A stretch of 64,000 bases of DNA. Source: Gordionus sp. m RMFG-2023. Taxonomy: Eukaryota > Nematomorpha > Gordioida > Chordodea > Parachordodidae. Position 1 is the first letter of the stretch; each line of letters opens with the position of its first letter. A model generated the notes under the pieces. It searched no databases, was not told the DNA's origin, and saw nothing but the letters and a program-made list of their open reading frames with translations. Of the stretch, positions 47,130 to 59,891 are shown piece by piece. A program made the translations under genes and the position numbers. The stretch lies in NCBI RefSeq assembly GCF_954871325.1, contig NC_088779.1:3722846-3786845 (forward strand), read 5' to 3'.

Positions 47130-50100
47130 ATATTAAATGTTGGGGTGAGTAGCCCGTGCCAGTCCACCCCGATAAGAATTGATGATTATAAATTAAAATT
47201 GCGATATTTTTATTCGATGTCTTTTTTTCCCCCTATTAGCCAGATTTTTCAAATACAACATGGTTGAGAAATTTGGTTAGTTATTTCAGAACTTAGATAA
47301 ATAATATTTTAAAAAAATGTAAATATTTTTACCTTTTGTTTAAATGTTAAATAATGAATTATTTGTCTGAAATTTTCTAAATAGAGAAATAATTTTAAAA
47401 AATTTATAAATCTAATGTTTAATAAAACTAAAAACCTTCGAATTAAGCTAAGCTATAAGTCAACAACAAAAACAATAATATATTTATTTACATAATTTAT
47501 TAATTCAAAAAAAAAAGAAATTGAACTTTTCAAAAATTAATTTTATATTTGGAAGAAAATAAATTTAAAATTTTTTCATGAAAATTAGATTATTATTAAA
47601 TTCGAAATATCTTTATTAATTAATATATTTTTTTTTAAATAATGGGCTTAAAAATAAATTTTAATTGTTCATTTCTTTATCGTGAATAATGATTAATAAA
47701 TACTAAAAGGGTTATATTTAAAATAAATTTTAATTTTAATAAAATATTTTTTACCCAAATTTTTAATTTATTTTTGAAAATTACTATTAAAATATTCGAA
47801 TAGAAAGGTAAAAAAAAAATAGAGTACATCATATTTTTTTAAAAAAAAAACTAAGTAAGAAACAGATCACAATTTATCAAGATATAAGAGCTATATAATT
47901 TAAGATATAATTGTCAATATTTGATTAATAATTAATTTTTTTGATATCAGCAAAAATTTGGGGAAGCGAAAATTCCCTATTCACCCTTTCGAGGGGGGGG
48001 GGGAGTGCAGATATTTTTGTATTAAAGAGAAAAGTTTTATTTTACCTAAATAATAATTTAAGTTTTTTTAAAAATATTGCAAAAAAAATAAGTTATATAT
48101 AGATGTCACTCCAAGGTTGCTAAATGCCCAATTCGGCAGTTTTAAAAACGATCCGATTAAGATGTTAACCCTAAATTTTATTATATAACCCTGGAGATTT
48201 TGTTCATAGATTACATGAAGTGTTAGGTCTATTTGCTAAATCTCGATATGCCCAAAATCTTAATATGTTCCTTATTTAAAATTGACCACGTATGGAGAGC
48301 TTATCAACTAACTACTTCTTTCAGCCATATCAGGAAGGGTAGGAAAATTGATTGAAAGGGAAAAAGTATTCATTGCACTACTCTATCTTGCAATCAAATT
48401 AATCTGCAGATTTCATATTTTAAACACATATTAAATAAAGTCTACTTTAATAATTTTAATTATTTAAATGTTATTTTATCATTTTATGACAGCTTTTAAC
48501 ATAGGGAGTCAAAAAAGGTGACAAATTATTTTAAAACGTCAAAATGTTATTTATAAAAATATATATATAATTAGATAGATAATGTAGAATGTATATCTTG
48601 ACCTAAGAAAATTTAATAATATTTTTGATAAAAGATACCCCCACCCCCCCCTTAAAAAATCTTGGATAAGCCAGTCATTAGTTAAATAAATGATCATAAC
48701 AGAAGAAACCATTAGCCCAATCATTAAATAATATTAATGATTTATATTCGATTTCATTACATTCAAAATTAATATTTTAGAAAAATAATGGAAATTGTTA
48801 ATAGATTTCTAAGTATAGGTGATGGTTTATACAAAAGTGGATACATGTCGGATGTCAAATTTGAAGTTAATTTAATAAATAAATATTTGTGTCACAAAAT
48901 TATTAAAAATATAGGTGAAGGGGGAAATAATAAATGCGCATAAATTTATTCTCTCATATAAAAGTAGAATTTTTTACAACATGTTTCATGGCGGAATTGA
49001 GTTGAAAGATAGTTACATAAAAATCGAAGATATAAGTAAAGAAGCTTTTGAAATAATCCTGAAGTAATTTAAAATATAATCAAATGTTAAATATAAACTT
49101 TTATAATATAATAATATAAAAAAGATATATTTATACAAATGATACCAATTTTATGCCGCTTGATATCAATCAACTAATAGAAATCCTATATGGAGCTAAA
49201 AAATATATGTTTATGGATTTAATCACAAAGTGTCAAGAACATATTTATAGTTATAAAATAAGTCGAGATTGTGAAATGGTATTGCAACTATATTTGGTAA
49301 CATCTATCCATCCAGAAATCAATCTCGATCGTTGTCTCGATGTAAGTGTTATTATATATTATATCAAATAAATTTGAATACCAAATAAATAGAAGCTTAA
49401 GGGGAATAAAACGTTCGTGTTTAATTCAGAATCATTCCTTAACGCGTCTGGTGATTTAATACGAAAGTTTATCTCGTCCCTACCTAATAAAAAATCGTCC
49501 ATGAAACAAATGACTCGATTTCTCATTAAATGGGCAAAAAATGAATGTGACAAGTGCCAAATTCCCGATAACTCAAATAATATAATGCAAAAATTAAAAG
49601 ATAACAAATTCGATTTTTTTCCCCATATTTTGGATTTCAGTAGCGAAGACATTATTTCAGTAATTCGCGAGCGAAAATTAATGGAAGACACTGAGATACT
49701 CGAAATTACTATTAAGAATATCAACATAGTGCCTGCCAACTTTTAAGGACCCAAGAAGGTGCTCGATATTAATATATTGAAATTAATCATTCCCCTATAA
49801 TGCCAAAATGATTTTTATTCATTTTAAATAAATTTTATTAAATTCATAATATTTCCTTCTTGATTATTACTTTAAATTTCTAAATAAATAAATTTTTTTG
49901 GATTTATTATTGATGTAAATTTAATCTTATAATTATATATATTTGGTGTGTTAGCATAATTAAGAAAATCTTTATTTTGATCTTTCTGACAATTGTTTGG
50001 ATCCCAAGTAATTTTTAGAACCCTCCATTTTTCTATTTAGAGATTAGTTTTTAAGATTTGATTTATAATAAATTTCACTTTTTCTTTGAGTATAAATTAA

Positions 50101-50240
50101 TTTTTTTATAATAAAATATTGCAAGTCAAATAATTTTTAAAATGTATAAGGTTATTTGACAAAATTGTTAGAAAGATCAATTTATATCTAAAATTATTTA
50201 ATCATTGTGTGGTTGTTTTCGTAACCCATAATTCTTAAAG
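47130..50240 (+). repeat. Inverted segmental duplication, arm 1 (carries BTB-4)
   Basis: The sequence upstream of BTB-4 (for example GGTTGAGAAATTTGGTTAGT at about 47263 and TCTTGGATAAGCCAG at about 48661), the gene, and the downstream flank (AATCATTGTGTGGTTGTTTT, about 50200) recur in reverse between 63200 and 57830. The second arm is longer because of the hAT at 58267-59891. Confidence 0.78.
48788..49746 (+). CDS. BTB-4: BTB/POZ-BACK domain protein
   Basis: Exons 48788-48865, 48915-49063, 49125-49341 and 49393-49746 join in phases 0, 2, 0 (introns 49, 61, 51 nt) into 265 residues. BTB: YMSDVKFE, VKGEIINAHKFILSYKSRIF, YNMFHGGIELKDS, KYIYTNDTNF, ILYGAKKYMFMDL. BACK: FVFNSESFLNASGDLI, FLIKWAKNECDKCQIPDNS, ILDFSSEDIISVIRERKLME. 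The C-terminus ends VPANF. The leader before SDV is three residues shorter than in BTB-1. ATG follows TTAG by 7 nt. It groups with BTB-5 and BTB-6, and its surroundings are an inverted duplicate of those of BTB-6. Confidence 0.88.
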
Positions 50241-50249
50241 TATATCTAC

Positions 50250-50900
50250 ATTATTATAGGTAGTTAGTTATCCTAGTAGAAATAACGATAAAGTCGCATG
50301 ACATCCTAAAGATTTTTTTTTAATAATTGGAAGTTTTTATTAATTATACTCTAAATTTTTAAGATTTCATTAACAAAATGATTGGAAATAAATAATATAG
50401 TTTGAAAAAATCATTTATTTAATTTGTTGGCTAGTAACAAATTGTATCTACTTTTGGTGTCAATTCATTTATATAACACCCACCCCACGCATTTTATACT
50501 TTGAATCTCGTTGTTCTACTTAATCTCGAGGTATAAGGGCAAATATGAATATCCCGATAATAGATTTCATAAATATTAGACAAACCAGCTGGTGGGGCGC
50601 AGGGTAAATGACATTTTTAAGGATTGTTTTCAAAATCAAAAACAATTTTAGAATCGAGTAAATAAATTTAAAGAGAGATTATTAACGGCTCAAATATTTT
50701 TGCTCGAACGAGTAATTCAGACATACTCATAGCTTGGAATATGGTTATTTCTATCTTGAATCTATGAAGGACAATATTTTAAATGAATTATTGGCGAAGA
50801 AGCCTGTGCCAGTCTATACCACGATAAGAATTGCCATAATTAATAATATCTATTATTCAATTTAAAAAAAACATCTATTCTATTGTTCAATATTTATAAG
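50250..50900 (+). repeat. Dispersed repeat R1, diverged copy 5
   Basis: Contains TAGTTATCCTAGTAGAAATA (about 50265), AAGGATTGTTTTCAAAATC (about 50618) and GATTATTAACGGCTCAAATA (about 50677), in the R1 order. It lies between BTB-4 and BTB-5, and its 3' part continues like the upstream region of BTB-4. Confidence 0.6.
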
Positions 50901-51248
50901 TTTTCGCATCGCAACTTATATACATAAATGTGAAGAAGAAATGATTAAATTTTCAAACTTTTTCCTTTTCTAAGTATTTAAATTTTTTAAAAAATGCCAT
51001 ATTACTCCCGAACATTTATGTCAGATTTATGAAACATATGGTTGAGAAATTTGGTTAGTCATTTTATTTGAGTTGGATAAATAATATTAAAAAATATAAA
51101 ATTTTTACCTTATATTTAAGTATTACAGAAAATATAAAAAAAATTTAAAATTATAATTATTATTTTAATGAAACCCAATTAAGCCAAGTTATAAGTCAAC
51201 GCCAAAGGCAATAAAATATTTATTCGAGAGAAAATATGAACTCAATTT

Positions 51249-51470
51249 TAGTGTTGTTAAACGGCTCAATTTGAGCCGATTTTAAAAACGGCTAACTCAA
51301 TATTTTATCCAGAAAAATATTATGCAAGCCTAAAGATTTTGCTCATAGATTGCACATAGGATTGAACATCTATTGGTGAAATCTCGAAGCTTATGCAATA
51401 TTTTCCTGGCTATAATGTTGAGTTAGCCGTTTTTAAAAATGGGCTCAAATCAAGCCGTTTAATAACACTA
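51249..51470. mobile_element. Reference copy of the TAGTGTTGTTAAACGGCTC family
   Basis: 222 bp, imperfect palindrome ending GAGCCGTTTAATAACACTA-like, with a perfect 8-bp target duplication CTCAATTT (51241-51248 and 51471-51478). The inner motif AAAACGGCTAACTCAATATT and its complement repeat at both ends. The best preserved copy of this family in the window. Confidence 0.88.
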
Positions 51471-51777
51471 CTCAATTTATTAGTCCATTTATCTTCCAAT
51501 ATTTTTAAAAATTAATTTTATTTTTTGGAAAATTTTTATAAAAATAGGCTTAAAAATAAATTTTAATTGTTCTTTTTCTTGATCATGTGAGTAATGATTG
51601 ATAAATAAATTATTGTGGGAGGTAATGCTAAAAGGGTTATATTTTAAATTCTAATTTTAATAAAATAAATATTAATTTTTCTGCAAATTATTGATTAAAA
51701 TATTCGAATAGAAAAAGGTAAAAAAAAATTTTTTTTAACCATTTTATTGAATTTAAAATAATTATTTTAGAAAAATA

Positions 51778-52714
51778 ATGATTGGTAGATTAAACATAGG
51801 TGATGGTTTATACAAATGTATCTACATGTCGGATGTCAGATTTGAAGTTTATTTAATAAATATTGTGCAAAATTGTTAAATATATAGGTGGAGGGGGAAA
51901 TAATAAATGCTCACAAATTTATTCTCTCATTTAAAAGCAAAATTTTTAACGACATGTTTCATGGCGTAGTTGAGTTGAAAGACATAAAGATCGAAGATAT
52001 AAGTAAGGAAGTTTTTGAAATAATCTTGAAGTAATTTTATATATAATAAATGTTAAATATAAACTTTAATAATTATATTCACATGAAAAAAGATATATTT
52101 ATACAAATGATATCAATTTTTATTCGCTTGATGTCAATCAACTAATGGAAATCTTATATGGAGCTAAAAAATATATGCTTTTAGATGTAATCAATAAATG
52201 TATAGGTCATATTCAGAGTCATACAATAAGATACAATAGTGAAAAGGAGATATTACCACTATATTTGATATCATCTATCCATCCAGAAATCAATGCCGAT
52301 CTTTGTCTAGATGTAAGTTTTATATAATATATCAAATAAATTTGATTACCAAATAAATAGATTCTTAAGAAGAAGGAAGCGTTCGTGTTTATTTCGAAAT
52401 CTTTCCTTGACTCGTCTGTTGATTTAATAAGAAAGTTCATCACGTCCCTACCTAACAGTAAATCGTCCACGAAACAAATGACCCAATTTCTTATTAAATG
52501 GGCAAAAATTGAATGCGACAAGTGCCAAATTCCCGATAACTCTAATAATATAATGCAAAAATTAAAAGATAACAAATTAGATTTTATTTCCTACATTCTG
52601 GATTTCTGTAGCGAAGACATTATTTCAGTAGTTCGCGAGCGAAAATTATTAGAAGATACTGAGATGCTCGAAATTATAATTAAAAATATCAACACAGTGC
52701 CCGTTAACTTTTAA
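51778..52714 (+). CDS. BTB-5: BTB/POZ-BACK domain protein
   Basis: Exons 51778-51846, 51888-52030, 52093-52312 and 52361-52714 join in phases 0, 2, 0 (introns 41, 62, 48 nt) into 261 residues. BTB: YMSDVRFE, VEGEIINAHKFILSFKSKIF, NDMFHGVVELKD, KYIYTNDINFY, ILYGAKKYMLLD. BACK: FVFISKSFLDSSVDLI, FLIKWAKIECDKCQIPDNS, ILDFCSEDIISVVRERKLLE. The C-terminus is VPVNF. Exon 2 lacks two codons after KD compared with BTB-4, keeping the phase. The leader is the shortest of the set (residues before SDV). ATG follows TTAG by 7 nt. Confidence 0.88.
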
Positions 52715-52859
52715 AAACCCTTAAAGAAGATCCTCGATACAATATGTTGAAATTGATAGTGTACCCTATAATTTAAAATATATTTTGTTAAATTTCTATT
52801 TCGAAATAAATAAGTTTAAATTTGGTGTGTTAGCATATTTATGAATTTTTTTACTCAAA

Positions 52860-53380
52860 TAAAATGTAAAATTAAAATTAACGAAAAAATTATTCATGCA
52901 TCATAATTCTTTTGCCTCGCTATACTATTATTTTGTAAATAAAAAGTCATTCTTGCTTCAAGAGACCCGTTCAGGAAATTGTTGATAAAAATATTTATCT
53001 TGTTAAGTCATGAGCTAATTTGTGTTAAATCATAAGCCGACTAACAAATTAAGAATTCTTTGATATATGGCAAATAGTTGTTTTTAAAGTCGGGAAGAAG
53101 GGCAATCAATTTTCTTACTATCATAAAAAAAATTTTTTTGACTAATACAAAATGGGGGTATTATAATTTACTAGAGTGTTATTTCCTAATGGGTAACATG
53201 TTTGAATACCATTTTTTAAAAAAAAGATACATACATAATGAATAAAATATTTGCTATTTAATTCTAATTCATCATGTTATTTAAAAATATATCTGCATTA
53301 ATACAACCAATTTATTCAGATCAAATGAACAATATTACAATTATATACCAACTTAATCATCGTTTACAGAGTAGAGATTT
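52860..53380. other. Intergenic, BTB-5 to the hAT
   Basis: AT-rich. No gene or known repeat is recognised. Confidence 0.4.
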
Positions 53381-53388
53381 ACTAAGGC

Positions 53389-56026
53389 CAGGGGCCCCTA
53401 CAATGATGGGGGTCCTTAGCAACTTCTTCAGTAAATTTGAGTGGGGGTACTTTTTTTTACATCCATCATGATCATGTGATTTCTGGTTTATAAATGTAAC
53501 AATAAGACCCCCCCCCCCCACTTACTATATAATTTAATTTAATATATTGACGGAAATTTTGGTCGATGTTTAGTAAATTTGTTATCCGATATTTCTTGTC
53601 ATAAATTATTTTTCCAATTTTAAAATATGCCTAAAAATATTAACCAATATTGACAATAGCAAAATTTCTAGAAATTGGATTACTTATAGTATTAAAATGT
53701 ATAAAGTTTTTTGCTTAACATGTCTCTTATTTGGTGGTCCACACGCAAATACAAAATGTACATGTGAAGGTCTAGATAAATGGCAAAATATTAATCGTGA
53801 TATTATTCTGCATGAATCTTTACAGGCACATATGATGGCCGATTATGGAAGGCTTACTCATAATAAAAATTCGATATTAAAATTTATAACACCTCAGAAA
53901 GAATGTGTAGATAGTAACCGTTCTATTATAAGAAATATAATAAGATGTTTAGATTATTTAATATCTCGTAACCAAGCCTTCTGGGGGAACATGCAACAAC
54001 TTATTGCAGATTCTGAACCTATACTAAAAATGTATATACAGCAAAATGAAGAAAGAAAAAAAGGATAAAAAAAATAAGGGATTAAAAACGAAATTATATT
54101 CAAACCTATTATCATATAATAACATAAACATTCTCATTGAAACCATGAAAAATATGGTTATAAAAAAAATTCAAAATGAGATTGCATTTAACAGATGCTT
54201 TTCAATCATAGTTGATTCGAAATCAGAAGCAATAGCTTTGATAGTAAGATATGTTGAAAATAGTGAGACGCCGAAGCCTGTTGAAAGACTGATTGACATA
54301 TATTGTACGGGAAATACCACAGGTCTCGATATAAAGCATAATATAATATCCAAACTTTGCTCGATGAATTTACCCCTTGAATATCTAGTTGGGCAAATTT
54401 ATGATGGCGCCTCAAACATGAGTGGAAGAATCAATGGTGTGCAAGCCTTGATTAGAGCAGAGGCGCCAAAGGCAGCTTTTATTTGGTGTTATTGTCATCG
54501 ATTAAATTTAATCGTTGTTCAATTATGCCAATCAATTAAAGAACTTCGAAATTTTCTAGGAATACTAGATGAGATTTATATCTATTTTAATGGTGTAAAA
54601 AGATATGAGGTACTCAAAAAATTTCAGTGTAATGATCTGAAAAAATCACAACGATTTCTACGCATCAAGAATACCACTCGGTAATAGTTCCTTATTTATT
54701 TAAATTTTATTTTATTTAGAAGCTTGCAATCGTCATATAAAGCTATTGTAAATGTTTGTCAACTTTATGATGCCTTAAGGGCAGCTTTAACAAATTTAAA
54801 GGATTCTGAAGATCCTGCCACTTCCACTATGGCTAGTGCTATAGTCTTTAGAATAGAAAAATTTGATTTTATCTTAACACTTGTGTTTTGGATAAAATAA
54901 TAACAAGTTTGGCTTGTACAAAATTGCAAACCATTTCGAAGGATATAGGGTATGCAATAAATCAAATTCAATTGACAAAAGATTGCTTGATTAATTTGAG
55001 AAGTATAATATAAATTATTGTCTTAATTATTTTTTAATCTAATAGATAATAACACTAAATTTTTGGATGTTTTTTCAAAGGCGCAAGATTTTATGAAGGA
55101 GAGAAATCTACATTTTGATTTTGAAAGTTCTAGACTTCAAACATTACAATCCAAAAAGGAGAGGTATATATACTTTCATCATTAAATATAGAAATTTTTT
55201 TTAGCTTTAAAATAGGTGTGTTTTATGCTGCACTCGATTTATTTATTATGCAGTTTAACGAAAGATTTAATGATGATTCCATGAAATTTTTCATCAAACA
55301 TCATTTTTTACGCCAAAGGGAATGGCAGAAAAATCAATTGTTAAAGAAGATATCTAGGATATCTGTGAATTTTACAATTTAAATTCAAGTCAAATTTTCG
55401 AAGAAATGTTGAAGTTTAGAAATATTTATAAGATGGCCAAAATGGGGAATGTAATTATTACACATGACCTAGAGGTTCAAGAATCTAAAGATTTGTCAGA
55501 TTCTGAGAATCGTAAATTTATTTAATTAAAATACCAATACATTATTTAGCTTCTTCTGATGATGATGATAATTCAGGGACTTACGATTCAGATTGGAAAA
55601 ACTATTCATTTATTTTACCTTATCGTTTACTTTTAAATTTTTCAGCTTTCCCTAATTTAAGAATTTTATATAAATATTTATTAACCATTCCCACAACCTC
55701 ATGTACTGCCGAAAGAGTTATGAGTAAAATTAAATTAATTAAAACAAGACTGCGCAGTACCATGAAAGATTCTTTTCTCAATAATTTAACCATATTATCA
55801 ATGGGAAAAATTTTATTTAAACAATTAAATACTGATGAAATTATAAATTCTTTCTCTCTTCCCCTAATTCATCTAAATTATTAATTTAAAAATAATATTT
55901 ATAAAGTTATATAAAAATTGATGCAATAAAAATTATTTTTGAAATTTATGGGCGTCATAATTATCATTTTTTCGAATGGGGGGGGATACTTTTCGAGGGG
56001 GTACTTTTCATGGGGGTATTCCACTG
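53389..56026 (+). mobile_element. hAT element, near full length, TTF/ZMYM-type transposase
   Basis: 2638 bp flanked by a perfect 8-bp target duplication ACTAAGGC (53381-53388 and 56027-56034). The ends begin CAGGGG and (reversed) CAGTGG, with GGGGGT-rich sub-terminal sequence on both sides. The transposase gene occupies about 53676-55883. An identical target duplication and long readable coding blocks indicate a comparatively young insertion. Confidence 0.92.
53676..55883 (+). pseudogene. hAT transposase gene, introns retained, interrupted
   Basis: Coding blocks in family order. A TTF zinc-finger part: an exon from about 53676 (NWITYSIKMYKVFCLTCLLF), preceded by CTAG. A DUF4371-like core at 54046-54684 with IYDGASNMSGRINGVQALI and WCYCHRLNLIVVQL. 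A middle part after a probable 39-nt GT-AG intron (54681-54719), LQSSYKAIVNVCQLYDALRA. A C-terminal dimerisation part at about 55550-55883: LLTIPTTSCTAERVMSKIK and TRLRSTMKDSFLNNLTIL. A frame change in an A-rich run near 54060 and stops near 54897 and in 55280-55350 interrupt it. Some of these gaps may be further introns. Confidence 0.83.
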
Positions 56027-56034
56027 ACTAAGGC

Positions 56035-57829
56035 AGCTTAGAGTTGATTATATTTATATTTATATTATTAATTTTTAATTACATTTTTCTAACTAAAAAT
56101 ATTAAATGATATATAATTAAGACCAAGACTCCTTCAATAAACAATACAAGACATTAAATATTGTTAGTATAAATATTAATTATACTCTTCACAATATATA
56201 TTATTCTAAATATATGTCGTGTTGGGATACAGAATCATGGGATTCGGAATTCTAACGTGGGGATTCGAAATCTTGAATACCCACGTTTTATTCGGAAATT
56301 CAAAAAATATTTGAAATCCCCATGAAAACTATTAAATTATATTTTTTTTTCTTCCTTTTTTTGCCGTCTGGCTGGCACCAGAAATTTCATTTAGAGATAT
56401 TTTATTTGTTACAGTAAAATAAATGATTTAAATTTTTAAAAAGAATATTTAAAAGGCCAAAAAGAAGGGGTTAGAAGACATTTTTGTTTATAATTATATA
56501 TATTTTGACAAGAATATATATTTCTAAAAAATCCTAATTAAAAAAATTATTTATTGCAACAATTATTCAATACAATATGAAACACTCACACCTTTTATTT
56601 ATGCAACCCATTTTGCAATTGCATAACAATGTTTTCCCATCATTCGTGATCTTCCGAAGCCTCTAAATATTTTTAGCAGTTGAAATGAAAAATTAATATA
56701 TTTTATGTACATGAATTAATTTCGGGAGTATATGAGGTTACTATAAAAATAGCTTAAATTACCTATGGATATATCTTTGTAAAATCATTTTTACAGTTTT
56801 ATATATACTAGAGGCATTAAGAAAAGGTTAGTGTTTTTTTCCGGTCTGGCGATTCATTGTGCGCCTCGGCTGGTGGGTCCACGACCAATGCATTTAGAGT
56901 AGTTAGCAGATTTTAATAAGTGGACCCTTTGAATTTCTTCCTGGGATTGGTTTTACACTACCGGAAGCTGTTGTGCTTTTCTTAGGTGGTTTAGCCATAA
57001 TTCGAGCATAGTACAAGAAAAAGATAACGCGAAATAAACAATTTTAGTTTACCACAAAAAAAGCGACGATAATATTTTAAATAAGTTGATAGATAAACTT
57101 TGAATAATAAAATAAAAATGCACTAAATCAATCATGTAAATTATTAGATTTATTTTTAGATAGAAAAAATTGATTATTTAAAGACATTTCTTTCAAATAA
57201 AGTTGGTATTAAATAAATATAAATATCGGTTATCGGGATCGGTTTGGTAATAACAATTGGATCTTATGGGGGGGGGAATTGGTGTATCTGCACAGTCCTA
57301 TTTTTTATATTTTATTTTAAATTTTAAAAAACTAAACGATTTAAAGTTTGGGATGCACCACTCCAAATGACAAAAGTACGCTTTTTACTAATAAAGATTT
57401 TTACTATAATAATATCCTCAATTAAATGATCCCGTTACATAACTATTCAATATTTTCTTACGTTATTTATTATTTCATATAAAAGCATAATTTATTTAAC
57501 GGGGGTCAGGTGTAGCCTAGAATTTTAGCAAGATAAATAAGAGATTAGTATTAAGTATAGTTGGGTAATTACTATATTTTTAACCGTTTAAGCTAATTTT
57601 TAACTGGGTAAATAATTGGCTAAGGGTTTTTCTTAAGAAAATGTCAGCTCAAATTTGAAAGAAACTAATATAAATTAAAACGCCTTAAGGTTAGCCTACC
57701 CATATGCGTTTGAAAATTTGATCCGATTTAGCTATTAAATTAGCCAAATTCTAATGCCACTTCGCTTTCACTGAAATATGTCAGCTAAAGTAGTACAAAA
57801 ATGCTGATATCCTTTAAATATATTGGGTT
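56035..57829. other. Intergenic, mostly unassigned
   Basis: AT-rich, with a less AT-rich island at about 56830-57010 described separately. A poly-G run lies at about 57270. No other signal. Confidence 0.4.
56903..56998 (-). CDS. Possible short coding island, 31 residues
   Basis: A complete small minus-strand frame (MAKPPKKSTTASGSVKPI, then PGRNSKGPLIKIC) in the only notably GC-richer, codon-like stretch of this intergenic region. The adjoining sequence in another frame reads ALVVDPPAEAHNESPDRKK, so it may be the start of a broken or spliced gene. Basic, Ser/Pro-rich, no family recognised. It could equally be a pseudogene fragment. Confidence 0.2.
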   Translation of the reverse strand: MAKPPKKSTTASGSVKPIPGRNSKGPLIKIC

Positions 57830-58266
57830 ACGAAAACAACCACACAATAATTAAATAATTATAGATATATATATTAATCTTTCTTTTAATTTTATCAAAT
57901 AACAGTATACATTTTAAAAATGATTAGATTGCCTATTTGACGTATAATATTTTGTTATAAACAATTCATTTATCCTCAGAGAAGTAGTCAAATTTATCAT
58001 AATTTTAAAAACTAATCTCTAATAGAAAATTGAAGGGTTCTAAAAATTATTGATTGGGGGGGGGGGGGGCATACCAAACAATTGCCAAGATATAAATTTT
58101 TTAAATTTAAATATATTTATAAATGAATGGACAAATATTCCCTTAGTTATTTAAACTTGGCTAAAGCTAAAATTAATATAACCCCCATTATTTTAATAGT
58201 CAAAAATATTATTTTTTTTAAATTTGGTTTATCATCTTTATTTGAGGACATTTGTGAGAGTATAAG

Positions 58267-59891
58267 CAGAGTTAAGCAGTACAGCGATTACTTGTATCTA
58301 AGATACAAGATACAAAATCCTTTTGTATCTTGTACTCAGTATATTTTTGAAATTTTTAATAAGATACTAGTATCTGTAACTAAGATCCTTTATTCTGAAA
58401 AGAATCTTGTATCTTTTTCATTTTCATTTCCTTGACAAAAGATACAGATACAGATTCTTTTTAATAATCATATTTAAAATTTTACATATCACAGTTTATA
58501 TTTTATTTTCCTCGAGAATATTAGTTTTCTTATTTTTTTTCAGCCATATTTTAAATATGATGACAATCAAAATTAGCTGGAAAATTTACAACTCATATTA
58601 AGGTAGATAGATAAAAAATAACACCAAAACGAAATAAGTTAAGATTATATTATATATATAAATGTTAATCGATAGAATATCATTACCAATTTTATGTAAT
58701 ATTTTTTAATTTGTAGGATGATTATTACTCATGGTAGTGAAATTTAAATTACGGAATTAAGTTCACGTGAATCAAATCCCAATCTTAAAATTTTATATGA
58801 AAATATTTTAAAAATAAAAGTTAAAAAGACAATAACAGGCTAGATGTAAAACCTTTATATACAAAAAATGATAAAGGTACACAAATTTTGTTAAATATAT
58901 TAGAGTATACTATTTATGTGTGGTTAAAAGGGGCATGAGTTATCTTATTCAATTTTAGAATATTCTACCTTTATTAAAGCTGCCAAGATGAGAAAGAAAG
59001 AAAGAATTTTCCTGTGATATGAATATAATGAGACTTTTTTGACATCAATATCAAATCCATATTTTAAGAACTTATGGATTGAGTCAGATGATAAAAAAAA
59101 TACTTTCAAAATATATTAATAAAAGAAGCCCTAAATATAGTACCAGGTATATCAACAAGCTCAAACTATAACACCAATAGATTTAACATCTAATAAAGAA
59201 AATGATGATTATTTTTCTTTTGGTGAAACAAATGCTGAGTTCAATAATACAAATAACATTGAACTGGAGGTTTAAATTATATTAAAGAAAGTCGAAATAT
59301 AATTACCCTTCCATTAAGGAAATAATTTATAAATATAATAATGCAATATTTATATCAGCTCCAATTGAAAGGTTATTTAGTTTTGGTACAATAAGTACGC
59401 CGAAACGACAAAAATGACAAATGATAAATTATTTAAAAATTTAATTATTTTAAAATAATGAATCTATTTTAATTACTCTTTTGCAAATTAGTATTTCAAC
59501 TCCCATTAAAAATACTAGTCTCCCTTCCCTATCTATGCTAAAAATGGGCTATTATTATTAATATTATAATGTCTGACTATCATAATTAACTCATCATTAA
59601 ATATTTTATTAATTATTGTAAATATTCATTCATATTATATGCGTGTGTTATGTTCTTCAAAAATAAATAATAAAAACTGTATTTTATAAAATATTCTAAT
59701 TTAATTGGTAATGATAATTTAAAAGTATCTTGTATTTAAGATACTCTAATTAGGCAAAATATAAAAGTATCTTTTATTTTGTTTATTTTTGATATTTTGA
59801 AAAAGATACATTATCTGTATCTAAGATTCATTTTTCAAAAAGAATCTATATCTGTATCTAGATTCTTTTTCAGGAGGACTGCCCAACTCTG
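58267..59891. mobile_element. hAT element with GATACAAGATAC sub-terminal repeats
   Basis: 1625 bp. Inverted ends CAGAGTTAAGCAGT and (reversed) CAGAGTTGGGCAGT, with a perfect 8-bp target duplication AGTATAAG (58259-58266 and 59892-59899). Both ends carry many short GTATCT/AGATAC motifs. Plus-strand coding traces include EYSTFIKAAKMRKKERIF (about 58960) and the C-terminal dimerisation segment NAIFISAPIERLFSFGTIST, in broken frames at about 59340-59400. Non-functional. Confidence 0.9.

Larger units (their letters stand above)
45456..47150 (+). repeat. Dispersed repeat R1, diverged copy 4
   Basis: Shares blocks such as TTGGCTTGCAAGCTCAAATT (about 45570) and AGGATTGTCTTTGTAATA (about 45820) with the other R1 copies. 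Interrupted by the hAT at 45960-47060, after which the block resumes. Confidence 0.65.

Noticed and set aside
49359-49739. Minus-strand frame of 126 codons
   Set aside because: Antisense shadow of BTB-4 exon 4. The same shadow appears opposite BTB-5 at 52219-52575.
54171-54415. Two minus-strand frames
   Set aside because: They lie opposite the hAT transposase core and have no motif.
58050-58072. Long poly-G and poly-C runs (also near 48000, 53507, 28365, 34739)
   Set aside because: Homopolymer slippage at the edges of G-rich transposon sequence, and possibly assembly error. Not called as quadruplex regulators.
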